A stretch of DNA of 34,312 nucleotides from Megasphaera massiliensis. Lineage in GTDB: Bacteria > Bacillota > Negativicutes > Veillonellales > Megasphaeraceae. The stretch's first letter is position 1; every line of letters begins with the position of its first letter. The DNA is taken from assembly GCF_000455225.1 (NCBI RefSeq), contig NZ_HF954534.1, positions 51,660 through 85,971 on the forward strand, in the 5' to 3' direction. A program made the translations under genes and the position numbers. A model generated the notes under the pieces. It did no database searches. It was given only the letters and a program-made list of their open reading frames with translations, and was not told the DNA's origin. This document shows positions 15,784 through 21,872 of this stretch, one piece after another.

Positions 15784-16405
15784 GAGTCTAATTAAATCCG
15801 GGGATTTCGGTACCCTGACGTGGGCGTTATTAGTATTGCTAGTTAAACTTGTTTGGCCGTTTCAGTCCCCTTACGGGGATTTTGGTACTCTGACATTGCC
15901 GTAAGTTTAGGAATCGTTTTGATATTTTAATGTTTCAGTCCCCTTACGGGGATTTTGGTACGCCGACTCCGCCATCGTCGGATGCGTCGTCAATTTCTTT
16001 ACGATGTTTCAGTCCCCTTACGGGGATTTTGGTAATGCGACCTGATCTTCCCTGGGCCGCAGATCAGAGGCGAAAACGTTTCAGTCCCCTTACGGGGATT
16101 TTGGTAATGCGACGCGGCTGCCGGAAATCCGTCCGGGAGTTGGTTATACTCGTTTCAGTCCCCTTACGGGGATTTTGGTACTCTGACAATTTAAGGTTAT
16201 ATATTATAATTGCGATATTGAGTTTCAGTCCCCTTACGGGGATTTTGGTACTCTGACGTCAACGTGCATTATTTGACGAACTTGATAATGTAAGTTTCAG
16301 TCCCCTTACGGGGATTTTGGTACTCTGACCTTCTATCTACATAATACGATACAAACTTATTTCTGAAATGTTTCAGTCCCCTTACGGGGATTTTGGTACT
16401 CTGAC
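15784..16405 (-). CRISPR. CRISPR array, 9 repeats of 36 bp and 8 spacers of 34-40 bp
   Basis: Repeats start at 15784 (degenerate), 15859, 15932, 16006, 16078, 16152, 16222, 16294 and 16370. On the plus strand the repeat begins GTTTCAGTCCCC and ends TTTTGGTACTCTGAC, with a TCCCC/GGGGA stem. Read on the minus strand it ends in GGGGACTGAAAC, so the last 8 nt (ACTGAAAC) look like the 5' handle left by Cas6 in type I/III systems. I therefore infer minus-strand transcription, with the leader on the right (16406 onward) and the oldest end on the left. The left-most repeat is indeed decayed in its first 15 bases. Three end variants occur (CTCTGAC, CGCCGAC, ATGCGAC). No cas gene lies in this window, so the machinery must be elsewhere or missing. 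Confidence 0.97.
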
Positions 16406-16658
16406 TCTGCCTCCCAGTACCCGCCCCCTGACTGGGCTCACAGGCGATTTTTTCAAACCTCCGGCTTTTTTGGCCTTTTTCGGGGACCCGGGTGAAAAAT
16501 AAAAATCAGGCAGTGCCGCTTATCCGCTTGGTTATGCCGTTTTTCGCAGGTTTGAAAATTTTCAAACCTACGAGGTTTTTGGCCCTGAAATCGGTTTGCC
16601 AAAGGTCAGTAGTACTTTGACTTATCTCAAGTATACGTTTTTCGACTTTTATTGTCAA
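16406..16658 (-). promoter_or_regulatory. CRISPR leader with near-consensus promoter and repeated palindromic motif
   Basis: On the minus strand, TTGACA (16658-16653), a 17-bp spacer and TATACT (16635-16630) form a strong promoter reading into the array; the transcribed leader is about 220 nt. It contains a perfect 22-bp palindrome AGGTTTGAAAA/TTTTCAAACCT (16548-16569), a further copy of its half-site at 16450-16460, and a CCCAGT/ACTGGG hairpin immediately next to the first repeat (about 16413-16436). Confidence 0.72.
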
Positions 16659-16810
16659 ACGAATTTCGGAAAAGGGCTCATCTTCGAATGTCCTCGCAAA
16701 TGCCTCTCATCGGGCGCAAGAGCGCCTTCTCCCTCTTAGCCATCTAAGTCATATAGTCGACCGTAGATGGCCTTTTAACTCGCGTCTGCAGGGTTTCCGC
16801 ACAAAACAAG
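16659..16810. other. Non-coding stretch between leader and mini-array
   Basis: No convincing gene. It contains two hairpins: GGCGC-AAGA-GCGCC (16713-16726), and GCCATCTA/TAGATGGC (16739-16746 and 16764-16771) followed on the plus strand by CTTTTAA. The second is a weak plus-strand terminator candidate. A 21-codon frame without a ribosome binding site is listed under rejected items. Confidence 0.5.
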
Positions 16811-16920
16811 ATTTCAGTCCCCTTACGGGGAATCGGGTGATGCGACGTTATGACAGTCCAGTTGAGAGTCTACTGTTATGTACAGTTTCAGTCCCCTTAC
16901 GGGGAAATTGTTAACTCAGA
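16811..16920 (-). CRISPR. Detached mini-array: two degenerate repeats around one 38-bp spacer
   Basis: Repeat-like units at 16811-16846 and 16885-16920 flank a 38-bp spacer (16847-16884). Both keep the part that matters for crRNA processing: the TTTCAGTCCCC-TTAC-GGGGA stem and, on the minus strand, the ACTGAAA end. Both have diverged in the remaining 15 or so bases (AATCGGGTGATGCGAC and AAATTGTTAACTCAGA). A promoter-like element sharing GAAAAACGTATACT with the main leader promoter lies 32-45 bp upstream on the minus strand. It may be a relic of a longer array or a CRISPR-derived guide-like RNA; no target was identified. Confidence 0.8.
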
Positions 16921-16951
16921 TCTAGTCGTCACATCACTTTGGCTTTTCTTT

Positions 16952-16974
16952 AGTATACGTTTTTCATCTTTGTT
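16952..16974 (-). promoter_or_regulatory. Candidate promoter of the mini-array
   Basis: Minus strand -10 TATACT (16957-16952) lies within GAAAAACGTATACT, a 14-mer also present at the main leader promoter (16643-16630). The -35 region is weak (TTCATA at 16-bp spacing). The predicted start is about 25 nt before the first degenerate repeat. Confidence 0.45.
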
Positions 16975-16977
16975 ATG

Positions 16978-17018
16978 AAAAAAGGACGTCCCATGACAAA
17001 TCACGAGACGTCCCTTTA
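16978..17018 (-). terminator. Terminator of crt
   Basis: Inverted repeat GGACGTC (16984-16990) and GACGTCC (17007-17013), extended by A-U and G-U pairs, with six T on the minus strand (16983-16978). It sits directly after the crt stop and just upstream of the mini-array promoter. Confidence 0.85.
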
Positions 17019-17038
17019 TTCGGAGTCAAACGATGATC

Positions 17039-17821
17039 TTATTTGCCTTCAAAGGTCGGTTTACGTTTTTCTACGAAAGCAGCCATGCCTTCCTTCTGGT
17101 CGTTCGTGGAGAAGCAGAGACCGAAGACTTCAGCTTCGTAAGCGATGCCGGTTACGACGTCGCAGTTGATGCCGCGATTGATGGCAGCTTTGGAGAGCTG
17201 TACGGCGACAGGAGCGTTCTTGGCGATTTTGCCTGCCAATTTGAGGACAGCCGGCATTAATTCTTCCTGAGGAACGACTTTGTTTACGAGGCCGATAGCT
17301 TTTGCATCTTCAGCACCGATCATGCCGCCGGTGTAGATGAGTTCTTTAGCCTGGCCGCGGCCGACAACACGAGTCAGACGCTGGGTGCCGCCGAAGCCCG
17401 GGGTAATACCGAGGCCGACTTCAGGCTGGCCGAATTTTGCGTTTTCCGATGCATAGCGGATGTCGCAAGCGCAGGAAAGTTCGCAGCCGCCGCCGAGGCA
17501 GAAGCCGTTGATAGCAGCGATGACAGGCTGAGGCATGTTTTCGATTTCCGTGAAGACGTTCTGACCGAACTGGCCCCATTCGCGGCCTTCTGCCGGAGTC
17601 TTGGTAGCCATTTCTTTGATGTCTGCGCCGGCAACGAAGGATTTTTCACCGGCACCGGTGATGACGACGACTTTAACGGCTTTGTCGACAGCGATCTTTT
17701 CGATAGCGTCTTTTAATTCCGTAACCGTGTCGAGGTTCAAAGCGTTCAGAGCTTTCGGACGATTGATGGTAATCGTTGCGATACCATTTTCTACTGCACA
17801 AAGAATGTTCTGGTAATCCAT
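17039..17821 (-). CDS. crt: Crotonase / 3-hydroxybutyryl-CoA dehydratase
   Basis: A 260-aa enoyl-CoA hydratase-family enzyme of standard length. In the butyrate pathway it dehydrates 3-hydroxybutyryl-CoA to crotonyl-CoA. The oxyanion-hole regions are visible at SFVAGADIKEM (residues 61-71) and NGFCLGGGCELSCACD (105-120). The two expected catalytic glutamates are E114 (GGCELS) and E134 (FGQPEVGLGITPGFGGTQRL). A strong AGGAGG ribosome binding site precedes the ATG. The upstream gene hbd encodes the preceding pathway step, but a terminator stands between them, so crt seems to have its own promoter. The bcd-etfBA genes that complete the Clostridium cluster are not here. A general enoyl-CoA hydratase is the alternative name. 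Confidence 0.93.
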   Translation of the reverse strand: MDYQNILCAVENGIATITINRPKALNALNLDTVTELKDAIEKIAVDKAVKVVVITGAGEKSFVAGADIKEMATKTPAEGREWGQFGQNVFTEIENMPQPVIAAINGFCLGGGCELSCACDIRYASENAKFGQPEVGLGITPGFGGTQRLTRVVGRGQAKELIYTGGMIGAEDAKAIGLVNKVVPQEELMPAVLKLAGKIAKNAPVAVQLSKAAINRGINCDVVTGIAYEAEVFGLCFSTNDQKEGMAAFVEKRKPTFEGK

Positions 17822-17963
17822 GAGATAAACCTCCTAAAACAACTGATATAGAGAATAGTATAGAATGAGTATAGAAAACGACGGGTCTTTTCCATGATGG
17901 AATCCAACAGGCCGGACCGCCCCCGGGATGCTGGTGAGATACGCCGTTTTATGACCGTAAATC

Positions 17964-18003
17964 TTTAAAAATAATACGGGGTGTGATAGTCACGCCCCGT
18001 ATT
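17964..18003 (-). terminator. Terminator of hbd
   Basis: A 14-bp stem, AATACGGGGTGTGA (17973-17986) with its complement 17990-18003 (one G-U pair) and a 3-nt loop, followed on the minus strand by ATTTTTAAAG. It separates hbd from crt. Confidence 0.9.
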
Positions 18004-18022
18004 CAATTAGCACAATGCTAAC

Positions 18023-18877
18023 TTATTTCGCGTAGTCGTAGAAGCCTTTGCCAGTCTTACGGCCGAGGTAACCAGCCTGGACGTATTTCTTGAGCAGCGG
18101 GCACGGACGATATTTGGGATCGCCGAAGCCTTCGTAAAGAACTTCCATAACGTGGAGAACAACGTCGTTACCGATAAGGTCGCAGAGAGCCAGAGGTCCC
18201 ATGGGATGGTTGAAGCCGAGTTTGCAGACGTTATCGATGTCTTCTTTGGAAGCAACGCCTTCCATCAAAGCCTGGATAGCTTCGTTGAGCATCGGAATGA
18301 CGATACGGTTGCCGGCGAAGCCCGGGAAGTCGTTAACTTTAACCGGAGTTTTGCCGAGGTCTTTCGACAACTGTTCGATCTTAGCGTAGGTTTCGTCAGA
18401 AGTTGCGATGCCGTTGATGAGTTCGAGCAACTTCATGACCGGAGCCGGGTTGAAGAAGTGCATGCCGATAACTTTGTCCGGGCGTTTCGTAGCTGCGCCG
18501 ATCTGAGTGATAGCCAAGGACGACGTGTTGGAAGCGAGGATCGTGTGTTCCGGGCAGAGTTCGTCGAGTTCTTTGAAGATAGCCGATTTGATCTTCAAGT
18601 CTTCGATAGCAGCTTCGACGACAAGGTCGATGTCGCTCATATTTTCAGCCGTACGGGTAACGAAACCGGAAATGCGAGCCATGGTTGCGTCTTTGTCAGC
18701 CTGGGTCATTTTTTCTTTAGCAACTAATTTGGTCAGAGATTTGTCGATTTTGGCCTGGCCGCCGGCGATAAATTCGTCTTTAATATCGTTCAGGACAACG
18801 TCCCAGCCGTGCGTAGCGAAAACCTGTGCAATGCCGGAACCCATCGTACCAGCGCCAATAACCATTACTTTACTCAT
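18023..18877 (-). CDS. hbd: 3-hydroxybutyryl-CoA dehydrogenase
   Basis: A 284-aa NAD(P)-dependent dehydrogenase that reduces acetoacetyl-CoA to 3-hydroxybutyryl-CoA in butyrate (and longer-chain) formation. The Rossmann motif [11 protein letters not shown] is at residues 8-18. The catalytic region [20 protein letters not shown] is followed by [15 protein letters not shown], giving the expected catalytic H140, N143 and E152. The C-terminal dimerisation domain carries FVGNR-like [15 protein letters not shown] and [17 protein letters not shown]. Length matches clostridial Hbd. A GGAGGAG site precedes the ATG. It is a single-gene unit with its own terminator, in front of crt. Confidence 0.95.
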   Translation of the reverse strand: MSKVMVIGAGTMGSGIAQVFATHGWDVVLNDIKDEFIAGGQAKIDKSLTKLVAKEKMTQADKDATMARISGFVTRTAENMSDIDLVVEAAIEDLKIKSAIFKELDELCPEHTILASNTSSLAITQIGAATKRPDKVIGMHFFNPAPVMKLLELINGIATSDETYAKIEQLSKDLGKTPVKVNDFPGFAGNRIVIPMLNEAIQALMEGVASKEDIDNVCKLGFNHPMGPLALCDLIGNDVVLHVMEVLYEGFGDPKYRPCPLLKKYVQAGYLGRKTGKGFYDYAK

Positions 18878-19229
18878 GTTTAACTCCTCCTTCGTCGCGT
18901 GATTTTTTTCACTAGATTAGTTTAAAAAAAAGTCACACGCCTCATAAATAAGATTCACTGCTTACATTGATAGTATACCACACACACCAAAAAAATCCAC
19001 TAAAAAACGGCACTTTTTTCATTTTTTCACATTTATTACATGCATTTTATGCAAGTCGTTTTAAGTCAAGTTACTTATTATCATTCTTTAATATAATTAT
19101 GTCATGGAAATACGTTACGTTATGAACTTATGTTATAAAAGTTACGTTATTTTTTCACAAAGTGCATGGAGTTCTATAGCCACAGGGAATTGGAAGTGCC
19201 GGAGACAGGCCCTTTCGTGGGTACCAAGT
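18878..19229. promoter_or_regulatory. hbd upstream region, A/T-rich, with -10 element and GTTACGTTAT repeats
   Basis: About 400 bp without a gene. A minus-strand -10 TATACT (18977-18972) would place the hbd start site about 90 bp before its ATG; the -35 is unclear. Further upstream GTTACGTTAT occurs twice (19114-19123 and 19141-19150) with a related ACTTATGTTATAA between, a possible binding site. Otherwise nothing is seen. Confidence 0.4.
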
Positions 19230-19267
19230 AAAAAAAAGTGCCGCAGCAGGCAAAACCTGTACGGCAC
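19230..19267 (-). terminator. Terminator of the yerC-kinase operon
   Basis: Stem GTGCCG (19238-19243) with CGGCAC (19262-19267), plus an inner CAGG/CCTG pair, followed on the minus strand by eight T (19237-19230). It lies directly after the sugar kinase stop. Confidence 0.9.
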
Positions 19268-19276
19268 GTGAGGCTC

Positions 19277-20794
19277 TTAGTCTCCCCCATTGAGGGCTTT
19301 TAAGAGGGCTCCCCGTTTTTCATAGGAAGCGCGATACATTTTGGTATTTTCTTCGTCGGGAACGTAGGTGGCCTTGACTTCCAACTGGCGTTCGAGGGCT
19401 TTTTTCAGATCCTTGATATCGCCGGCAGCATAAGCTGCGACGATGCAGTTGGTCGGTACGGCTCCGCCGGCGACTTTCAAGGTGACGACCGTCGTATCGA
19501 GCATGTCGGCCTTGATCTGGTTCCACAGTTCGTCCCGGCTGCCGCCTTCGGTAATGGTCAGGTGCTTCAGACCGATGCCGGCTGCCCGGTATTGGTCGGT
19601 GACTTCCATGTAGTCGTAGCCGATGCCTTCGAGGACGCAGCGCCACATGGCTCCCTGGTCGGAATCGAGGGTAAGGCCCGTAAAGGTCCCGCGGACGTTG
19701 GGATAGGCGCTGTCGCCGCCCGTAAGGTAGGGCAGGAACAGGGCCCCTTCGCAGCCCGGTTTATGGCGCTTGGCCAGTTCGTCGAGGGTACTGTAGTAGT
19801 CGTCCCCTTCTTCTCGGGCGATGCTGTCTTTGAACCAGCGAAGGGCCAAGCCCCCCGTGCGGACCATGCCCCAGTAGAAGTATGTGCCCGGCAGGGTCCC
19901 GGAGTTAAAGATGAGGTTGCTTCCGGGGACCGACAGTTCCGGCATGATGCCGTCCGTTGCGGCGCAGAACATGGCGCAGGTCCCGGCGACGTCGACGGCG
20001 TTGCCCGCTTCCAAGATGCCGCTGCCCATCATGGATTCCATCGTATCGCCGGCACCGGCGCAGATGGGAATGCCTGCGGGAAAACCCGTTTCCATGGCGT
20101 CTTCTTCACAGAGATGACCGATGATGTCCCAGGGCTTTACGATGCGCGGCATGGCCGATTCGGGAATGCCCAGGATGTCGAGTTGTTCCTTGGACCATTC
20201 TTTTTTGACGACGTCGTAACCGAGGCCCCAGCCGGACATGGTGCCCCAGTCGATGAAGGCGTCCTTGGCCGTAAGGCCTGCCAGGTGCATTAAGACGTAG
20301 GGGCAGTTGTGGACGAATTTGACGCCCTTTTCCTTCCAGGCCGGGATGTTCTTCATGAACCAGCGGGCGAACATGGCCGGGAACATCATGTTCGGTTCGG
20401 CGTTGCCCGTTTCCCGTCCCCAAATGTCGAGCTTCTTTGCTTTCAGGGCTTCGACGTCATCGCGGGTGCGGCTGTCGAGGTAGTTGACGTAGGGCGTAAT
20501 GGCCTTGCCGTCTTCGTCGATGCCGGCGATGCCGCAGATGATGCCGTCGCCCATGATGGCCCGGACTTTGCTGACGTCCCAGCCTTTTTCTTCCATCTGG
20601 CGGCTGCACGAAGCCATGCACTGTTTGATGAGGCGGTAATATTCATCGACATCCATCTGGACCCAGCCGGGCTTAGGATATGCCAGATGGGTCTTGGCCG
20701 TATCCATGGCCAGGCAGTGCTGTTCATCGTCGTAAACGGCTACTTTGACGCTCTGTGTACCGGCGTCGAATCCGATATAATACTTATCACTCAT
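19277..20794 (-). CDS. FGGY-family carbohydrate kinase (xylulokinase-like)
   Basis: A protein of about 505 aa with the two-domain FGGY/actin-like ATPase fold. The N-terminal phosphate motif YIGFDAGTQSVKVAVYD is at the start. GDGIICGIAGID and YLDSRTRDDVEALK follow. In the C-terminal half are CAGAGDTMESMMGSG, the GALFLPYLTGGDSAYPNVRGTFTGLTL region and ITEGGSRDELWNQIKADML (adenosine site, FGGY signature 2-like). It phosphorylates a sugar or polyol with ATP; xylulose, ribulose or another pentulose cannot be told apart here. The ATG at 20794 is preferred because AAAGGA is well spaced; a GTG three codons earlier is too close. It is the last gene of an operon with a TrpR-like regulator and an unknown protein. 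Confidence 0.9.
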   Translation of the reverse strand: MSDKYYIGFDAGTQSVKVAVYDDEQHCLAMDTAKTHLAYPKPGWVQMDVDEYYRLIKQCMASCSRQMEEKGWDVSKVRAIMGDGIICGIAGIDEDGKAITPYVNYLDSRTRDDVEALKAKKLDIWGRETGNAEPNMMFPAMFARWFMKNIPAWKEKGVKFVHNCPYVLMHLAGLTAKDAFIDWGTMSGWGLGYDVVKKEWSKEQLDILGIPESAMPRIVKPWDIIGHLCEEDAMETGFPAGIPICAGAGDTMESMMGSGILEAGNAVDVAGTCAMFCAATDGIMPELSVPGSNLIFNSGTLPGTYFYWGMVRTGGLALRWFKDSIAREEGDDYYSTLDELAKRHKPGCEGALFLPYLTGGDSAYPNVRGTFTGLTLDSDQGAMWRCVLEGIGYDYMEVTDQYRAAGIGLKHLTITEGGSRDELWNQIKADMLDTTVVTLKVAGGAVPTNCIVAAYAAGDIKDLKKALERQLEVKATYVPDEENTKMYRASYEKRGALLKALNGGD

Positions 20795-20815
20795 TGAGAC
20801 CACAATCCTTTCTTA

Positions 20816-21382
20816 TCAGCCGTGGCAGTCCTTGACCAGGCCGCCGATGCGTCCGACCAGGCCCGTCGTCGATTGGTTGGGCTTGGGCAGGCGCTTGAGG
20901 CCGGTCAGGGCTTCGACGTAACAGAAATACTCATCCATCGCCGTTTCGATGGCGTCGAGGGTCTGTCCGTCGATGTGTTCAATGAGGGCCAAATCGTGCT
21001 GTTCATAGCGGTTGATGTAGCCGTAAAGCGAGGTAAAGGTACCGGTATGCTTGGTATACGAACAGAAGAAACAGTATTCGATGACGGCGTCGCATTTTTT
21101 CAGCGTCTGCTGATCCGCTGCGCCGGAAAATTCCGGTCGGTCCTGGATGATGGTCTTGATCCAGTTGTTGATAACGCCTTCAAAAAAAGTAAATAACGAC
21201 AACAATGCCGCCCGATAGTACCGGCGGGATAAAAAGATGCCTTTCTTCGTTTCCTTTTCTTGCTGCATGACAGCCCGTTGTTTAAATGTACAGTAATCCT
21301 TCCACAGTTCTTCATAAATCGAAGCCTGCAGTATATCCATATCACCGTTCTTGAAGATGGTGACGTCAATCTTGGCCTTCAT
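20816..21382 (-). CDS. Hypothetical protein (188 aa), between yerC and the kinase gene
   Basis: I do not recognise a family. The 188-aa product looks soluble and mostly helical. Basic/aromatic stretches (LSRRYYRAALLSLFTFFEGVINNWIK, residues about 51-76) form a probable amphipathic helix. A cysteine-bearing segment (KKCDAVIEYCFFCSYTK, about 95-111) is followed by an acidic helix (IETAMDEYFCYVEAL). The pattern of helices with Arg-Tyr-Tyr and Glu-Gly is reminiscent of small helical domains in toxin-antitoxin or HEPN-like proteins, but no catalytic R-x4-6-H motif is seen, so no function is claimed. It lies 16 bp after yerC and 21 bp before the kinase gene, so it is probably co-transcribed. The start ATG is followed by a basic N terminus (MKAKIDV). 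Confidence 0.75.
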   Translation of the reverse strand: MKAKIDVTIFKNGDMDILQASIYEELWKDYCTFKQRAVMQQEKETKKGIFLSRRYYRAALLSLFTFFEGVINNWIKTIIQDRPEFSGAADQQTLKKCDAVIEYCFFCSYTKHTGTFTSLYGYINRYEQHDLALIEHIDGQTLDAIETAMDEYFCYVEALTGLKRLPKPNQSTTGLVGRIGGLVKDCHG

Positions 21383-21398
21383 GAAATCGGCTGTCCTC

Positions 21399-21722
21399 CT
21401 ACTTGGATAATTTTAAAAAATCTGGTTCTTTCTCGGCCATGCGGCTGAGGATCTTTTCGTACCCGCCGCTGCCATATACGAGACAGCGCTTGATACGGCT
21501 GATGGTCGCCGTGCTGGCGCCGGTCTTTTGGACGATATCTTCGTAAATGTCGCCGGCTTTGAGCATGCGGGCCACTTCGAGGCGGGCTGAAATGGCTTTC
21601 ATTTCCTGAATGGTGCAGATGTCTTCGAAAAATTCATAGCATTCATCGACGCTCTTGAGTTCCAGTATGGCCCGAAACAGTTGGTCGTGCAGGTGATCCC
21701 GTAGTTTTTCATTCACTGCCAC
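21399..21722 (-). CDS. yerC: YerC/YecD-family TrpR-like transcriptional regulator
   Basis: A 107-aa DNA-binding protein of the TrpR/YerC/YecD family. The helix-turn-helix is at about residues 55-85: the YEDIVQKTGASTATISRIKRCL segment matches the TrpR-type reader helix, preceded by CTIQEMKAISARLEVARML. It starts with GTG (21722), with GGAAGGAAGG 8-9 nt upstream. It is the first gene of a three-gene unit with a near-consensus promoter. The family usually lacks the tryptophan pocket and its ligand is generally unknown; control of the linked sugar-kinase operon is a plausible inference. Confidence 0.9.
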   Translation of the reverse strand: MAVNEKLRDHLHDQLFRAILELKSVDECYEFFEDICTIQEMKAISARLEVARMLKAGDIYEDIVQKTGASTATISRIKRCLVYGSGGYEKILSRMAEKEPDFLKLSK

Positions 21723-21795
21723 GATATATCCCTTCCTTCCCTTACAGATTTTGTCTTGCTGAGGCCGTTCCTTTAGTCGGCTAAATACAAGAATT

Positions 21796-21824
21796 ATTAT
21801 ACGGCAATAACGGCAATCTGTCGA
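21796..21824 (-). promoter_or_regulatory. yerC operon promoter
   Basis: Minus strand TCGACA (21824-21819), 17-bp spacer, TATAAT (21801-21796): five of six and six of six matches to the sigma-A consensus. It directly abuts the T-run of the polC terminator. Confidence 0.75.
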
Positions 21825-21827
21825 GAG

Positions 21828-21852
21828 AAAAAGCCCCTCCGAAGGGAGAGGC
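21828..21852 (-). terminator. Terminator after polC
   Basis: An 8-bp stem, GCCCCTCC (21833-21840) with GGAGAGGC (21845-21852, one G-U pair), and loop GAAG. On the minus strand five T follow (21832-21828). It ends the comEA-to-polC run. Confidence 0.88.
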
Positions 21853-21872
21853 TCTGACTCCTGTATGGTCTT

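Noticed and set aside
15930-16256. 108-codon plus-strand frame through the CRISPR array
   Set aside because: It translates repeat and spacer sequence and repeats FSPLTGIL; it is an array artefact.
16678-16743. 21-codon minus-strand frame (MAKREKALLRPM...) between leader and mini-array, considered as a CreT-like small toxin
   Set aside because: No ribosome binding site, and it contains a GGCGC hairpin. The location next to a mini-array is suggestive but not enough.
20816-21382. HEPN-type toxin assignment for the 188-aa protein
   Set aside because: No R-x4-6-H motif and no partner antitoxin gene; neighbours are a regulator and a sugar kinase.
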